Positions 17,810 to 26,903 of a DNA stretch of 64,000 nt are shown here, in pieces. Under the pieces are notes generated by a model. That model had not been told where the DNA came from. It was given only the letters and a program-made list of their open reading frames with translations, and ran no database searches. Positions within the stretch are counted from its first letter, which is position 1; each line of letters starts with the position of its first letter. Position numbers and translations under genes: made by a program. The DNA lies in NCBI RefSeq assembly GCF_022808855.1, contig NZ_JAKZLF010000007.1, forward strand, positions 1 to 64,000. Direction: 5' to 3'. Source of the DNA: Anaeromyxobacter soli (GTDB lineage Bacteria > Myxococcota > Myxococcia > Myxococcales > Anaeromyxobacteraceae).

Positions 17810-18742
17810 ATGCCGGCGAGGCCCGAGGAGAAGGAGCGCACCTACACGGCGCTGCCGAGCATCGCTGCGGCGTCGGAGCGGCACGGCTTCTTGCTCGTGC
17901 TGTCGGGGCCGCAGTTCGGGGACGTCTTCCCGCTCGCTCCAGGCCGCGAGGTGACCATCGGCCGGCGCGAGGACGTGGACCTGCGCATCGTGGACGAGGC
18001 CGTCTCGCGCCTGCACGCCGCCGTCCGGATCGAGGGGGCGGGCGCGGTGCTCCGCGATCTCGGCAGCGCGAACGGCACCTGGGTGAACGGGCGGCGCGTC
18101 GTCGAGGAGAAGCTCGACGACGGCGCCCGCGTCCAGATCGGCGGCGCGACCACCCTCAAGTTCCTGTGGGCGGACGAGCTCGAGGCCCGCTGGCAGATGA
18201 AGATCGCCGAGGGCGCGCTCCAGGATCCGCTCACCGGCCTCTTCAACCGGCGCCACCTGGAGGAGCGGCTCGCCTCCGAGCTCGCCGCCGCGCAGCGCCA
18301 CGGGCGCGAGCTCTCGCTGCTCCTCGCCGACGTCGACTTCTTCAAGGCGGTGAACGACCGCCACGGCCACCTCGCCGGCGACGAGGCGCTCAAGATGGTC
18401 GCCTTCGTGCTGCGCGGCGCGATCCGGAAGGAGGACGTGCTCGCGCGCTACGGCGGCGAGGAGTTCGTGGTCGTCGCCCGGGAGACGGGGCTCCAGGGCG
18501 CGCGCGCCCTGGGGGAGCGGATCCGCCGCGCGGTCGAGCGGAGCCGCTGCGCGTGGCACGGCCACGACCTGGGCCTCACCGTGTCGATCGGCGTGACCGT
18601 CTCGATCGGCCTCGCGGAGTACGTGGCCGGCCGCAGCGATCGGGAGCTGCTCGAGGCCGCGGACCGCGCCCTGTACCTCGCGAAGCAAGCCGGGCGGAAC
18701 CGCGTCGTCGCGATCCCGCCCGGCGCCGCCGCGGTACCTTGA
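17810..18742 (+). CDS. FHA-GGDEF diguanylate cyclase
   Basis: A 310-residue cytoplasmic protein with an N-terminal FHA domain (about 28-112; TIGRREDVDL, SRLHAAV, GSANGTWVNG) that binds phosphothreonine. The C-terminal GGDEF domain (about 137-300) makes cyclic di-GMP. The active site is GGEEF in RYGGEEFVVVA. An allosteric I-site is intact: RKED lies exactly five residues before GGEEF, so product inhibition is expected. The phosphopeptide-binding FHA implies control by a Ser/Thr kinase, common in myxobacteria. An oddity is a local repeat, TVSIGVTVSIG, where the family has one VSIG. Confidence 0.93.
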   Translation: MPARPEEKERTYTALPSIAAASERHGFLLVLSGPQFGDVFPLAPGREVTIGRREDVDLRIVDEAVSRLHAAVRIEGAGAVLRDLGSANGTWVNGRRVVEEKLDDGARVQIGGATTLKFLWADELEARWQMKIAEGALQDPLTGLFNRRHLEERLASELAAAQRHGRELSLLLADVDFFKAVNDRHGHLAGDEALKMVAFVLRGAIRKEDVLARYGGEEFVVVARETGLQGARALGERIRRAVERSRCAWHGHDLGLTVSIGVTVSIGLAEYVAGRSDRELLEAADRALYLAKQAGRNRVVAIPPGAAAVP

Positions 18743-18796
18743 GGCGCGGGCCGGCGCCCCGCGGTTTGCGAGGCGCCGGATCACGCTCCGTTGCCG

Positions 18797-20278
18797 TCAG
18801 CGCTGCGGCGCGGGCGGCGCGACGGAGCCGGGCGCCGGCGCGGGCGCCGGCGTCGAGGCGGGCGCCGGCTGCGCCTGCGGACGGCGGAGCGGGTCGAACT
18901 CCCCCGCCACCTGCAGGAGCCTCACCGCGGCGAGCTGGGCCGAGAGCGACTCCGTCGTGAGGGCGATCTCCGAGTTCCGGAGCTGCGCCGTCGCGTCCGC
19001 CTGCTCGACGGCCGTCGCGGCGCCGGCGCGGTACGACACGTCCACGAGGCGCTGGTTCTCGGCGGCGAGGTCGCGCTGCTCCTTCGCCTTCGCGGCGTTC
19101 GCGCGGGCGCTCTCGAGGTCGAGCGTCGACTGGCGCACCTGGGCGCGGACGCGGGCCTCGGTGCTCGCGGCGCTCGCCTCCGCCTCCGCGATCCGCGCGT
19201 TCCCCTCGCGGATCTGCGACTCGCGCAGGCCGCCGTCGAGGAGCGTCCAGGACAGGCCGAGCCCGAACGCCCACTGGTCGTTCTGCCCGGTGAAGCCGGC
19301 GGCGTTCTGGATCTGGTAGCGCCCGAACGCGGCCACGTTCGGCAGGTAGCGGCCCACGGAGGCGTTGCGGCTCGCGCGCTGGAGCTCGACGTTCCGCCGC
19401 GCGGCCTGGAGGTCCACGCGCTCGCGCAGCGCCCCCTGCTCGAGCACCGTGAGGTCGTCGGGGAGCTGCGGCTCGGGGGGCGCGGTCACCTCGAAGTCGA
19501 CCGGGCGGTCGAGCAGGGTCGCGAGGCCGATGCGCGCCGACTCGTAAGAGTTGCGGGCGCGGCGCAGGTCCTGCTCCGCGCGGGCGCGGTCGATCTCCGC
19601 GCGCAGGAGGCCGACCTTCGCGATGGTGCCGGCCTGGTAGCGGACGCGGGCGTCGTTCTCCTGGCGGCGCGCGATCTCGAGGAGCCGCTCGGAGACCTCG
19701 GTCGACTGCTTCAGCGCGGCGACGCCGTAGTAGGACTGGGCGACGCCGAACACGATGTCCCGCCGGACGTTCTCGATGGTGAGGCGCGAGACGGCCTCCG
19801 CCTTCGACGCGGCGCGGATCCCGAACGCGAGCGCGGGCGAGAACAGCACCTGGTTCGCGTCCACCTGGCCGGCGAGCTGATCCTTCGCGACGATCGTGAT
19901 CTCCGGGCTGCCCGCGCCGAACGTCCCGGCGGGGAGCACGGCCGCGGGCTCGTTGCGCGTGTAGGTGCCGCTCGCGTTCACCTGCGGCAGGTAGCGCGCC
20001 CAGGCCTGCACGGAGATCTCGTCCGCCTGGCGGAGCCGCGCCGCCGCGGCCTTGAGGTCCAGGTTGCGCGCGGCGGCGAGCTGCAGCGCCTGCTCGAGCG
20101 TGACGATCTCGCCGGCAGGCGTCGGCTGCGGCGTCGGCTGCGCCTCCAGGCTGGGCCCTGCGCCCTGCGGCGCCGGCTGGCCGGCCTGCGGCTGCGGCGC
20201 GGGCGCGGCGCTCCGGGACGGCTCCGGCGCCTGCGCCACCGCGAGCGCGAGCACGGTCACTGCGATCACTGCGTTCAT
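18797..20278 (-). CDS. TolC-family outer-membrane efflux protein
   Basis: A 493-residue outer-membrane channel subunit of the TolC/OEP family. A signal peptide (MNAVIAVTVLALAVAQA) and a Pro/Ala-rich linker precede two OEP repeats. These contain long helices with heptad-like alternation (LEQALQLAAARNLDLKAAAARLRQADE; later SLSAQLAAVRLLQVAGEFD). It forms the exit duct for tripartite pumps or type I secretion; no pump or adaptor gene is adjacent. GGAGG lies 4 nt before the ATG. It is probably co-transcribed with the upstream marR gene (151 bp gap), which suggests drug- or phenolic-inducible expression. Confidence 0.9.
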   Translation of the reverse strand: MNAVIAVTVLALAVAQAPEPSRSAAPAPQPQAGQPAPQGAGPSLEAQPTPQPTPAGEIVTLEQALQLAAARNLDLKAAAARLRQADEISVQAWARYLPQVNASGTYTRNEPAAVLPAGTFGAGSPEITIVAKDQLAGQVDANQVLFSPALAFGIRAASKAEAVSRLTIENVRRDIVFGVAQSYYGVAALKQSTEVSERLLEIARRQENDARVRYQAGTIAKVGLLRAEIDRARAEQDLRRARNSYESARIGLATLLDRPVDFEVTAPPEPQLPDDLTVLEQGALRERVDLQAARRNVELQRASRNASVGRYLPNVAAFGRYQIQNAAGFTGQNDQWAFGLGLSWTLLDGGLRESQIREGNARIAEAEASAASTEARVRAQVRQSTLDLESARANAAKAKEQRDLAAENQRLVDVSYRAGAATAVEQADATAQLRNSEIALTTESLSAQLAAVRLLQVAGEFDPLRRPQAQPAPASTPAPAPAPGSVAPPAPQR

Positions 20279-20429
20279 GTCTCCTCCCGCCGGACGGCGT
20301 GGATGCGTGGTGCTACCTCGCGCCCGCCTGCGAACGCCGCCCCCCAGAAGGGGTCCGGCCGGTCGCGCCGGGCGGGCGCGGTGAAGGGGTCTCTGGCCGC
20401 GGCTCGCGGCCCGGAGCTCGGGGCGCGCG

Positions 20430-20906
20430 TCATCTCCCGCCGCCCTCCTCCGGCGCGCCCAGGCGGACGACGAGCCGGTCGACGATCCGCGCGAGGGCCT
20501 TGCGGTCCGCGGGATCGAGCGCGCCGAGGATCGCGGCGAACTTGTCCTCGATGTCGGCGTCGATGCGGCGGAAGAGCTGCTCTCCCCGGGGGGTGAACCG
20601 GGCGCGGACGACGCGGCGGTCCGCGGTGTCGCGCTCGCGGCGCAGGTGGCCGTCGCGCTCCAGGCGGTCGACGATCCCGGTGACGGTCTTCTCCGTCACC
20701 GCCACGCGCCGGGCGAGCTCGCCCATGGTGAGCGGGCCGTCGTGGCCGATCCAGAGGAGCGCGTGGATCTGCGGCGGGGTGAGCTCCAGCTCGCCGCAGC
20801 TCGCGGCCACCGGGTCGCGCAGGGAGCGGCGCCGCGCGAGCGCGATCACCTGCTCGCGGAGCGCCCGCGCCTCCCGGCGAAGCCCGGCGTCGGAGATAGT
20901 CCGCAT
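20430..20906 (-). CDS. MarR-family transcriptional regulator
   Basis: A 158-residue MarR-type winged helix. Helices leading to the recognition helix are seen in LTPPQIHALLWIGHDGPLTMGELARRVAVTEKTVTGIVDRLERDG, and the wing RRERDTADRRVVRARFTPRG has the conserved Asp-Arg. MarR proteins usually repress their own operon and release DNA on binding small aromatic ligands. The ATG at 20906 lies inside an inverted repeat and has no Shine-Dalgarno; a leaderless transcript or a later GTG start is possible. It is upstream of, and likely controls, the tolC-family gene. Confidence 0.88.
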   Translation of the reverse strand: MRTISDAGLRREARALREQVIALARRRSLRDPVAASCGELELTPPQIHALLWIGHDGPLTMGELARRVAVTEKTVTGIVDRLERDGHLRRERDTADRRVVRARFTPRGEQLFRRIDADIEDKFAAILGALDPADRKALARIVDRLVVRLGAPEEGGGR

Positions 20907-20919
20907 TGCGGACCGTCTC
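20893..20919. promoter_or_regulatory. Candidate MarR operator over its own start codon
   Basis: A two-part inverted repeat: GAGA (20893-20896), GTCCGC (20899-20904), a 3-nt centre, GCGGAC (20908-20913) and TCTC (20916-20919). All ten arm bases pair. Its length and location at the head of a marR-tolC operon match autorepressor sites. The marR ATG (20904-20906) falls in the centre. Confidence 0.6.
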
Positions 20920-20940
20920 TATGCCGGGTGGTCCGCGCCG

Positions 20941-23900
20941 TCAAGGGGAAGCGACCGGGCGCTCCGGGGTCCCGCCCAGATCCTCGATCTCCCCCTCGAT
21001 GTCCTTCCGCTCCTCGGCGTCCGGCCGCAGCGCGAGGAAGGCCTTGAACTCCTCGATCGCCCGCCGCCGCTCGCCGCGCTCCTTGTACAGGTAGCCGAGG
21101 TAGTAGTGCGGCATCGGGTTGTCCTTCTCCTCGCGCGCCGCCCGCTCGTACCAGGGGAGGGCCGCGCGCTCCCCCTCGGCCTCGTGCAGCGCGCGCCCGA
21201 GGCGGTAGATCACCGGCACCGCCTTCGGCTCTACCCTCAGCACCTCCCGGAACACCTTCGCGGCTTCCTCGGCCTTGCCGAGCCGGAGCTGGCAGTCGCC
21301 GAGCGCGATCCGCAGGCGCGAGAGGCGCGGCGCGGCCGCGATCGCCTTCTCGTAGGCGCCGATCGCCGCGTCGCAGCGACCGTTCGCGGCGAAGAGGAGC
21401 GCCATCCGCTCGTGGGGATCCGCGCGCCGCGGGTCGGCCTTCGCGGCGCCGCGGTAGGCCGCGAGCGCCTCCTCGAGCGCGTTCGCGCGCTCGAGCGCGG
21501 CGCCGAGGTGGAGCTGGTGGTCGGCGTTCGAGGGCTCGAGCTCGACCGCGCGGCGCAGCTTCGCCACGGCCGCCGGGGTCTCCCCCTTCGCGAGGAGCGC
21601 GCGGCCGAGCCACTGCTGCGCCTCGGCGAGCTGGGGCGCCTCGGCGGCGGCGGCGGTGAGCCGCTGCACGGCGCCGTCGGCGTCGCCCCGCTCCAGCTTC
21701 ACCGCGCCGAGCCGCACGAGCGCGCCCGCGTTCCGCGGCTGGAGCTCGACGGCCGCCTCGAGCGCCTTCTCCGCGCCGGTGAGATCGCCGGCGGCCCAGA
21801 GCAGCGCGCCGAACGTCACGTGCCCCTCCGCGTCGCGCGGGTCGAGGGTGAGCGCGCGCTCGAGGCGCGCCCGCGCGCCGGCCGCGTCGCCGCGGGCGAG
21901 CGCGATGCGCGCGAGGCCGGTCTCGGCGGCGGCGCACTCCGGATCGACCGAGAGCGCCCGCCGGTAGGCGGCCTCCGCGCCGGCGGGATCGCCCTGCGCG
22001 AGCGCGAGCTCGCCGCGCGCCGCGTGGACCGCCGCCACGCGCGGGCCGCGCTCCACCGAAGCGGCGAGCTCGGCGGTCGCGACGTCGAGCTGGCGGCGGG
22101 TGACGGCGATGCGGCCGAGCGCGAGCCGCGGCTCCCAGGCCGCGGGGGTCTTCGCGGCGACCTCGCGGTAGAGCGTGACCGCGTCCTCGATCCGCCCGGC
22201 GCCCTCGAGCGCGGCCGCCTTCGAGAGCGAGAGGGCCGCGTCCCCCGGCGCGGCCGCGAGCGCTCGGTCCGCGAGCGACAGCGCGTCGAGCGCGCGGCCC
22301 GCGGCGGCGAGCGCGCGCACGCGCACCGCGGCGAGCGCCGGGTCCTTGTCGGCCGACCCCGCCACCGCCTCCGTCGCCGCGACCGCGCCGGCCGGATCGC
22401 CGTGGGCGAGGCGGTGGCGCGCGAGCGCGGTGCGGGCCTCCGTCGCGAGCGAGTCCGCGGCGATCGCCGCCTCCCAGGCGCGATCGGCCTCGGCCGCCCC
22501 CGCCGAGGTCCGGGCCAGGAGCCCGGCCCGCAGCGCGAGCGCCCGCGCCCGCTCGCCGGGACCGAGCCGCGCCTCGGCCCCCTTCTCGAGGAGGGGCGCG
22601 AGCTCGGCCTCCGCCGCCGCGGGGTCGCCCGCCGCGACCGCGAGCGCGGCGAGCTCGAGCCGCGCGGGCAGGTAGCCCGAGTCCCGCGCGAGCGCGATCC
22701 CGAACGCCGCCTTCGCGGCGGCCGCGTCGCCGCGCGCCGCCTCGGCGAGGCCCTTGCCGTGAGGCGCCCGCGCGCCCTTGGGCTCGAGCGCGCCGAGGGC
22801 CTCGAAGCGCGCCGCCGCGCGGGCAGCGTCACCGCGGGCGAGCGCCGCGCGCGCGAGCAGCGCGAGCACCTCCACGTCCTTGCCGTCCCCGGCCGCGTGC
22901 TCGAGCGCGGCCTCCTGAGGCCCGGTGGGCCCGCCGCCCGTGGCGACGCTCACGGCGAGGCGGGCCCCGAGCGCCGCCGCGTCCGTCGCGTCGCGGTCCG
23001 CGAGCCGGTCGGCGGCGCGGCGCGCCTGCTCGAGCGCGGCGGGCGGCGCCCCGTGCCTGAGCTCGAGCGCCGCCACCGCCATGGCGTGCAGCGCGGCCGC
23101 GTCGCGCGCCTCGGGGTCGGCGGCGACCGCCTGCGCGGCGAGATCGAGCCCGGCCCGCTCGGAGGCGTAGTCGCCCTTCGCGAGCGCGGCGCGCGCCCTC
23201 GAAAGGAGCGCCGCGGTGCGCGCGGTGTCCCGCCCGCGCAGCGCGCCGGCGAAGAAGAAGCCGTGCTCCGTGAACCCGGCGCCGATCCCCACCGCGAGCA
23301 CGAGCACGAGCGCCACCACCGCGACGGCCAGCCCGGCCGCGCGCGGCCGGCCGGCGCCGCGCCCGAGCCTCGGCGACCCGCGGCGCCGCGCGCCCCCGGC
23401 GACCGCCTTCGAGAACGCCTCCACGTCGCCGAGCGGAGCCCACGCGTCCTCTCCGTCCTTGCATGCCTCCTCCTTGCCGGTGAGATCGCCGCGCGAGAGG
23501 AGCTCGAGGACGCGCCGCTCGTCGAACGGGCCCACGACCTTGCCGGAGCGGATGCGCACGCGGTAGCGGGCGCCGCCCGGAGCCGGCGCGGCGGCGCCCT
23601 CCCCGAAGAGCATCTCGAGGTTCTCGCCGCCCGCGGCGGGCGGATGGGCCGGGGGCGCCTCCGGCGCGGCAGGCGCCGGCGCGCCGAACGGATCGGCCGC
23701 GGCGGGCGAGGCCGCGCCGAAGGGCGAGGCCCCCGGCGCGGGGGCGAACGGATCGGTGTCGTCGAGCGAGGGAGGCGGCGGGGCGGCGGGCCGCCCGGCG
23801 CCGAGCTCGACCTCGCCGAACCCGAGCGCGCCGCCGTCGGGCGTCGCCTCCACCGCGTCCGCGGTGGCGTCGGGGACGTCGGCTCCGAACGGATCGGCGC

Positions 23901-24294
23901 CGGGCGTCGAAGGCGGCGCGAGTGGATCGTTTTGCCGCGGCGCGGCGGGGATCGGCGGCGGGAGCGGGACGCTGTCCGGTGCAGGCAGCGCCGGGGGCGG
24001 GAGCGGCACCCCTGCCGCCACGGAGCGCGGTGCCGGGAGCGGGACCCCGGCGCTCGGGGGGGGCGGGAGCGGGACGCCCGCGGAGGCGGGCGGCGCGAGC
24101 GGGACGGCGCCCTCGGTCTTCCCGGGGAGCGGCACCGGCTCGTCCCCCGCCCGCCGGCCCGCGCCGTCCGCGTCGGCGGGGCGGACCGGGAACGTCTCGC
24201 GGCACTTCGGGCACCGGACGTTCAGGCCGGACGCGGGGATACGCCGGTCGTCGATGTTGTAGGCGGCGTGGCAGTGGGGGCAGCCGACCCTCAT
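20941..24294 (-). CDS. Zinc-ribbon / GYF / TPR-repeat membrane protein
   Basis: A 1117-residue modular protein. An MJ0042-type zinc ribbon is at residues 1-35 (CPHC and CPKC with NIDDRRIPASGLNVR between). A Pro-rich linker with repeats of GVPLPPP type follows to about 190. A GYF_2-like domain is at about 245-295 (KVVGPFDERRVLELLSRGDLTG), and one membrane helix at about 315-337. After it come more than 15 tetratricopeptide-like repeats to the end. GGAGG lies 8 nt before the ATG at 24294. Proteins with this ribbon-plus-GYF head are common in myxobacteria. The head should be cytoplasmic and the TPRs periplasmic, suggesting a scaffold. The partner is unknown. It ends 35 bp before the marR gene's upstream edge. 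Confidence 0.85.
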   Translation of the reverse strand: MRVGCPHCHAAYNIDDRRIPASGLNVRCPKCRETFPVRPADADGAGRRAGDEPVPLPGKTEGAVPLAPPASAGVPLPPPPSAGVPLPAPRSVAAGVPLPPPALPAPDSVPLPPPIPAAPRQNDPLAPPSTPGADPFGADVPDATADAVEATPDGGALGFGEVELGAGRPAAPPPPSLDDTDPFAPAPGASPFGAASPAAADPFGAPAPAAPEAPPAHPPAAGGENLEMLFGEGAAAPAPGGARYRVRIRSGKVVGPFDERRVLELLSRGDLTGKEEACKDGEDAWAPLGDVEAFSKAVAGGARRRGSPRLGRGAGRPRAAGLAVAVVALVLVLAVGIGAGFTEHGFFFAGALRGRDTARTAALLSRARAALAKGDYASERAGLDLAAQAVAADPEARDAAALHAMAVAALELRHGAPPAALEQARRAADRLADRDATDAAALGARLAVSVATGGGPTGPQEAALEHAAGDGKDVEVLALLARAALARGDAARAAARFEALGALEPKGARAPHGKGLAEAARGDAAAAKAAFGIALARDSGYLPARLELAALAVAAGDPAAAEAELAPLLEKGAEARLGPGERARALALRAGLLARTSAGAAEADRAWEAAIAADSLATEARTALARHRLAHGDPAGAVAATEAVAGSADKDPALAAVRVRALAAAGRALDALSLADRALAAAPGDAALSLSKAAALEGAGRIEDAVTLYREVAAKTPAAWEPRLALGRIAVTRRQLDVATAELAASVERGPRVAAVHAARGELALAQGDPAGAEAAYRRALSVDPECAAAETGLARIALARGDAAGARARLERALTLDPRDAEGHVTFGALLWAAGDLTGAEKALEAAVELQPRNAGALVRLGAVKLERGDADGAVQRLTAAAAEAPQLAEAQQWLGRALLAKGETPAAVAKLRRAVELEPSNADHQLHLGAALERANALEEALAAYRGAAKADPRRADPHERMALLFAANGRCDAAIGAYEKAIAAAPRLSRLRIALGDCQLRLGKAEEAAKVFREVLRVEPKAVPVIYRLGRALHEAEGERAALPWYERAAREEKDNPMPHYYLGYLYKERGERRRAIEEFKAFLALRPDAEERKDIEGEIEDLGGTPERPVASP

Positions 24295-24414
24295 GTCGCG
24301 TTCCTCCGGTGCAGGACGTCTCCGGCGGGCAGGCGAGAGAGCCCTCGGGGTCACGGAAGGTAGCACCCGGTCCGCGGCCCCTTCAAGGAAGCAGGCCCGT
24401 GATAAACGGAGGGA

Positions 24415-25269
24415 ATGTCGGAGCTGTCGGACGCCGTGCGCGCGCGGCTCAAGGCGTGGACGTACGAGCTCGGCGGCCCCGGCACCCGCGCCCGGCTCGA
24501 CAAGATCACCGCGCCCGCCAACGAGTTCGGGGTCGATCCCTACGGCTTCGACCTCGACTTCGCCGTCGCAGCGGTCGCCCCGCTCACCTGGCTCTACCGC
24601 AAGTACTTCCGGGTGGAGCTCCACGGCGTCGACAACGTCCCGGCGGAGGGGCGCGTCCTCCTCGTGTCGAACCACTCGGGCCAGCTCCCGTTCGACGCGG
24701 CGATGATCGAGGTCGCGCTCCTCGTCGAGAAGGACCCGCCGCGCGTCGTGCGCGCGCTCGTCGAGCGGTGGGTGCCGACCCTCCCGTTCGTCTCGACCTT
24801 CATGGCGCGCTGCGGGCAGATCGTCGGCACGCCCGAGAACTGCCGGAGGCTCCTCGCCGCGGACGAGGCGATCCTCGTCTTCCCCGAGGGGGTGCGCGGC
24901 CTCAACAAGCCGTTCAGGGAGCGCTACCAGCTCCGCCGCTTCGGCCCGGGGTTCATGCGGCTCGCGCTCGAGTCGGGCGCCCCCATCGTGCCGGTCGGCG
25001 TGGTCGGCGCGGAGGAGCAGGCGCCGGCGCTGCTCGACCTGAAGCCGCTCGCGCGCCTCCTCTCCTTCCCCGCCTTTCCCATCACCCCCACCCTCCTCCC
25101 CTTCCCCCTCCCCGCGCGCTACCACCTCCACTTCGGCGAGCCGCTCCGCTTCACGGGCTCGCCGGACGAGGACGACGCCGAGCTCGAGCGCAAGGTGGCG
25201 GAGGTGCAGGCGGCGGTGGCCGCGCTGCTCGAGCGCGGCCTCGCCGAGCGCAAGCACGTGTTCTGGTAG
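24415..25269 (+). CDS. 1-acylglycerol-3-phosphate acyltransferase-like (PlsC family)
   Basis: A 284-residue lysophospholipid acyltransferase. The catalytic HX4D motif is in SNHSGQLPFDAAM (about 87-99), and the substrate-binding FPEGVRGLNK is at about 160-169. A late IVPVGVVGAEE matches block IV. The family transfers acyl chains to glycerophospholipids at the inner membrane. Compared with the minimal domain there is an extra N-terminal segment of about 60 residues (DPYGFDLDFAVAAVAPLTWLYRKYFRVE), as in the longer myxobacterial members. GGAGG lies just before the ATG. The epimerase gene follows after 8 nt, so the two are an operon. Confidence 0.9.
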   Translation: MSELSDAVRARLKAWTYELGGPGTRARLDKITAPANEFGVDPYGFDLDFAVAAVAPLTWLYRKYFRVELHGVDNVPAEGRVLLVSNHSGQLPFDAAMIEVALLVEKDPPRVVRALVERWVPTLPFVSTFMARCGQIVGTPENCRRLLAADEAILVFPEGVRGLNKPFRERYQLRRFGPGFMRLALESGAPIVPVGVVGAEEQAPALLDLKPLARLLSFPAFPITPTLLPFPLPARYHLHFGEPLRFTGSPDEDDAELERKVAEVQAAVAALLERGLAERKHVFW

Positions 25270-25277
25270 GAGCCCCC

Positions 25278-26234
25278 GTGGCGCCCCGCACCGAGCCCAT
25301 CACCTTCCCCGGCATGCCGCGCACGGTCCTCGTGACCGGGATCTCCGGAAACCTCGGCCGCGCGCTGGCGAAGCTCCTGCACACCGAGACGCGCGTCGTG
25401 GGCCTCGACCGGCGCCCGTTCGCGGGGAAGCCCAAGGACCTCGCCCACCACCAGCTCGACATCCGCAAGGCGCGGGTCGAGGAGGTGTTCCGGCGCCACC
25501 GGCCCGAGGCGCTCATCCACCTCGGGATCATGCACGACCCCCGCGAGCTGCGGAGCGAGACCCACTCGTTCAACGTCCTCGGCACGCACAAGATCCTGGA
25601 TCTTTGCGCCCGCCACGGCGTGAAGAAGGCCGTGGTGCTCTCCTCGGCGAACGTCTACGGGCCGCGCCCCGACAACTCGAACTTCCTCCCCGAGGAGACG
25701 CCGCTCATGGCGGGGGAGCGCTTCAGCGAGATGCGCGATCTCGTCGAGCTCGACATGTACGCGCAGTCGTTCATGTGGAAGCACCCCGAGCTCGAGACCG
25801 TCCTCCTGCGCCCGGTGAACATCGTCGGGCCGACGGTGCGCAACGCGCCGTCGAACTACCTCCGCCTCGCGCGGCCCGTCACGGTCCTCGGCTTCGATCC
25901 GATGGTGCAGATCATCCACGAGCAGGACGTGTGCCGCGCGCTCGCGCTCGCGCTCCGGCCCGGCCTGCGCGGCGTCTTCAACGTGACCGGGCCCGGACAG
26001 CTCCCGCTCTCCGCGATCCTGCACCAGCTCGGCCGTCACCCCATCCCGGTGCCGCACCTCGTGGTCCGGTCGCTGCTCCGGCGCGCGTTCGAGGCGCGGC
26101 TCACGAGCTTCCCGCCGGAGGAGGTGGATCACATCCAGTACCTCTGCGTCGTGGACGGCTCCCGCTTCGTGCGGGAGGTCGGCTGGAGCCCCTCGGCGTC
26201 CCTCAGGGATACCATCCGCAGCGTCGTGGCGTAG
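25278..26234 (+). CDS. NAD-dependent epimerase/dehydratase (extended SDR)
   Basis: A 318-residue extended short-chain dehydrogenase. The nucleotide-binding TVLVTGISGNLGRALAK is near the start. SSANVYGPRPDNSN follows, with a catalytic-type Ser and Tyr in VYG; the usual YxxxK is replaced by DMYAQSF, so chemistry may differ. The C-terminal half (LRPVNIVGPTVRN, GVFNVTGPGQLPLSAIL) resembles sugar-nucleotide epimerases. The GTG at 25278 has AGGAG 5 nt upstream; the ATG at 25314 lacks one. It is coupled to the acyltransferase gene, which suggests a lipid or surface-glycan role, by context only. Confidence 0.85.
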   Translation: MAPRTEPITFPGMPRTVLVTGISGNLGRALAKLLHTETRVVGLDRRPFAGKPKDLAHHQLDIRKARVEEVFRRHRPEALIHLGIMHDPRELRSETHSFNVLGTHKILDLCARHGVKKAVVLSSANVYGPRPDNSNFLPEETPLMAGERFSEMRDLVELDMYAQSFMWKHPELETVLLRPVNIVGPTVRNAPSNYLRLARPVTVLGFDPMVQIIHEQDVCRALALALRPGLRGVFNVTGPGQLPLSAILHQLGRHPIPVPHLVVRSLLRRAFEARLTSFPPEEVDHIQYLCVVDGSRFVREVGWSPSASLRDTIRSVVA

Positions 26235-26263
26235 GCGGATCGCGCTCTGCTATGGGTCACGGC

Positions 26264-26827
26264 ATGCGCACCCTCTCGTCGACCCTGCTGCTCGCCGGCG
26301 CGCTCTTCGCGTCGCGTGCCCTCGCGCAGGAGCCCGCCTTCCAGCCCCAGGGCGAGGTCCGCTTCTACTCGACCGGCGGCATGGGCAGCGGGGCCTCGTT
26401 CGACGACACCCGCATCGTCGGACCGGACGTGAACCTGACGCGCCGGGAGGACGGCAGCTGGGCGGGCGACATCGCCGGACAGGACGTGAACCTCGTGGGC
26501 GGCGAGTCGCGGCTCTCCGGTCCCCAGGTGAACCTCACCTTCAAGCAGAAGAGCGGCAAGACGGACGTCGAGGGGCTGTTCTACGGGCAGCGCGTGCGGA
26601 TCTCCATCGACCCGAAGAAGCTCAAGGGACGGTACGGGAGCTGCTCGTTCGATCTCTCGCGCGGGCGCGGACCGCCGGTCTACCGCGGCGACGTGGGCTG
26701 CCTGCACGAGGGCCAGCGGCTGCCCTCCGCCGGAAAGGCGGGCGTCGAGCTCATCGGCGAGGCGGCGGGCGAGAAGCCGCCTGCCGTCCAGCTCGGCCTC
26801 GCGCTCGTCGCGACCCTGCCGCGCTGA
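26264..26827 (+). CDS. Hypothetical secreted protein
   Basis: A 187-residue protein with a clear Sec signal peptide (MRTLSSTLLLAGALFASRALA, cut before QEP). The mature part is beta-rich and has a loose repeat of 'GPDVNLTRREDGSW', 'GQDVNLVGGESRL' and 'GPQVNLTFKQKSG', each built on VNL. Two cysteines (CSFDL, DVGCLHEG) could form a disulfide. I do not recognise the family. The ATG at 26264 gives the tidy signal; an ATG four codons earlier (26252) is also possible. It sits between the epimerase and hslO genes on the same strand. Confidence 0.7.
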   Translation: MRTLSSTLLLAGALFASRALAQEPAFQPQGEVRFYSTGGMGSGASFDDTRIVGPDVNLTRREDGSWAGDIAGQDVNLVGGESRLSGPQVNLTFKQKSGKTDVEGLFYGQRVRISIDPKKLKGRYGSCSFDLSRGRGPPVYRGDVGCLHEGQRLPSAGKAGVELIGEAAGEKPPAVQLGLALVATLPR

Positions 26828-26903
26828 CGGGCCGCGACGGGCGCGCGCCGGCGGGCTTCCTCGCGGTGCGCGCGGGTGGCGCCGCGCCACGCATCCGGAC
26901 AGA

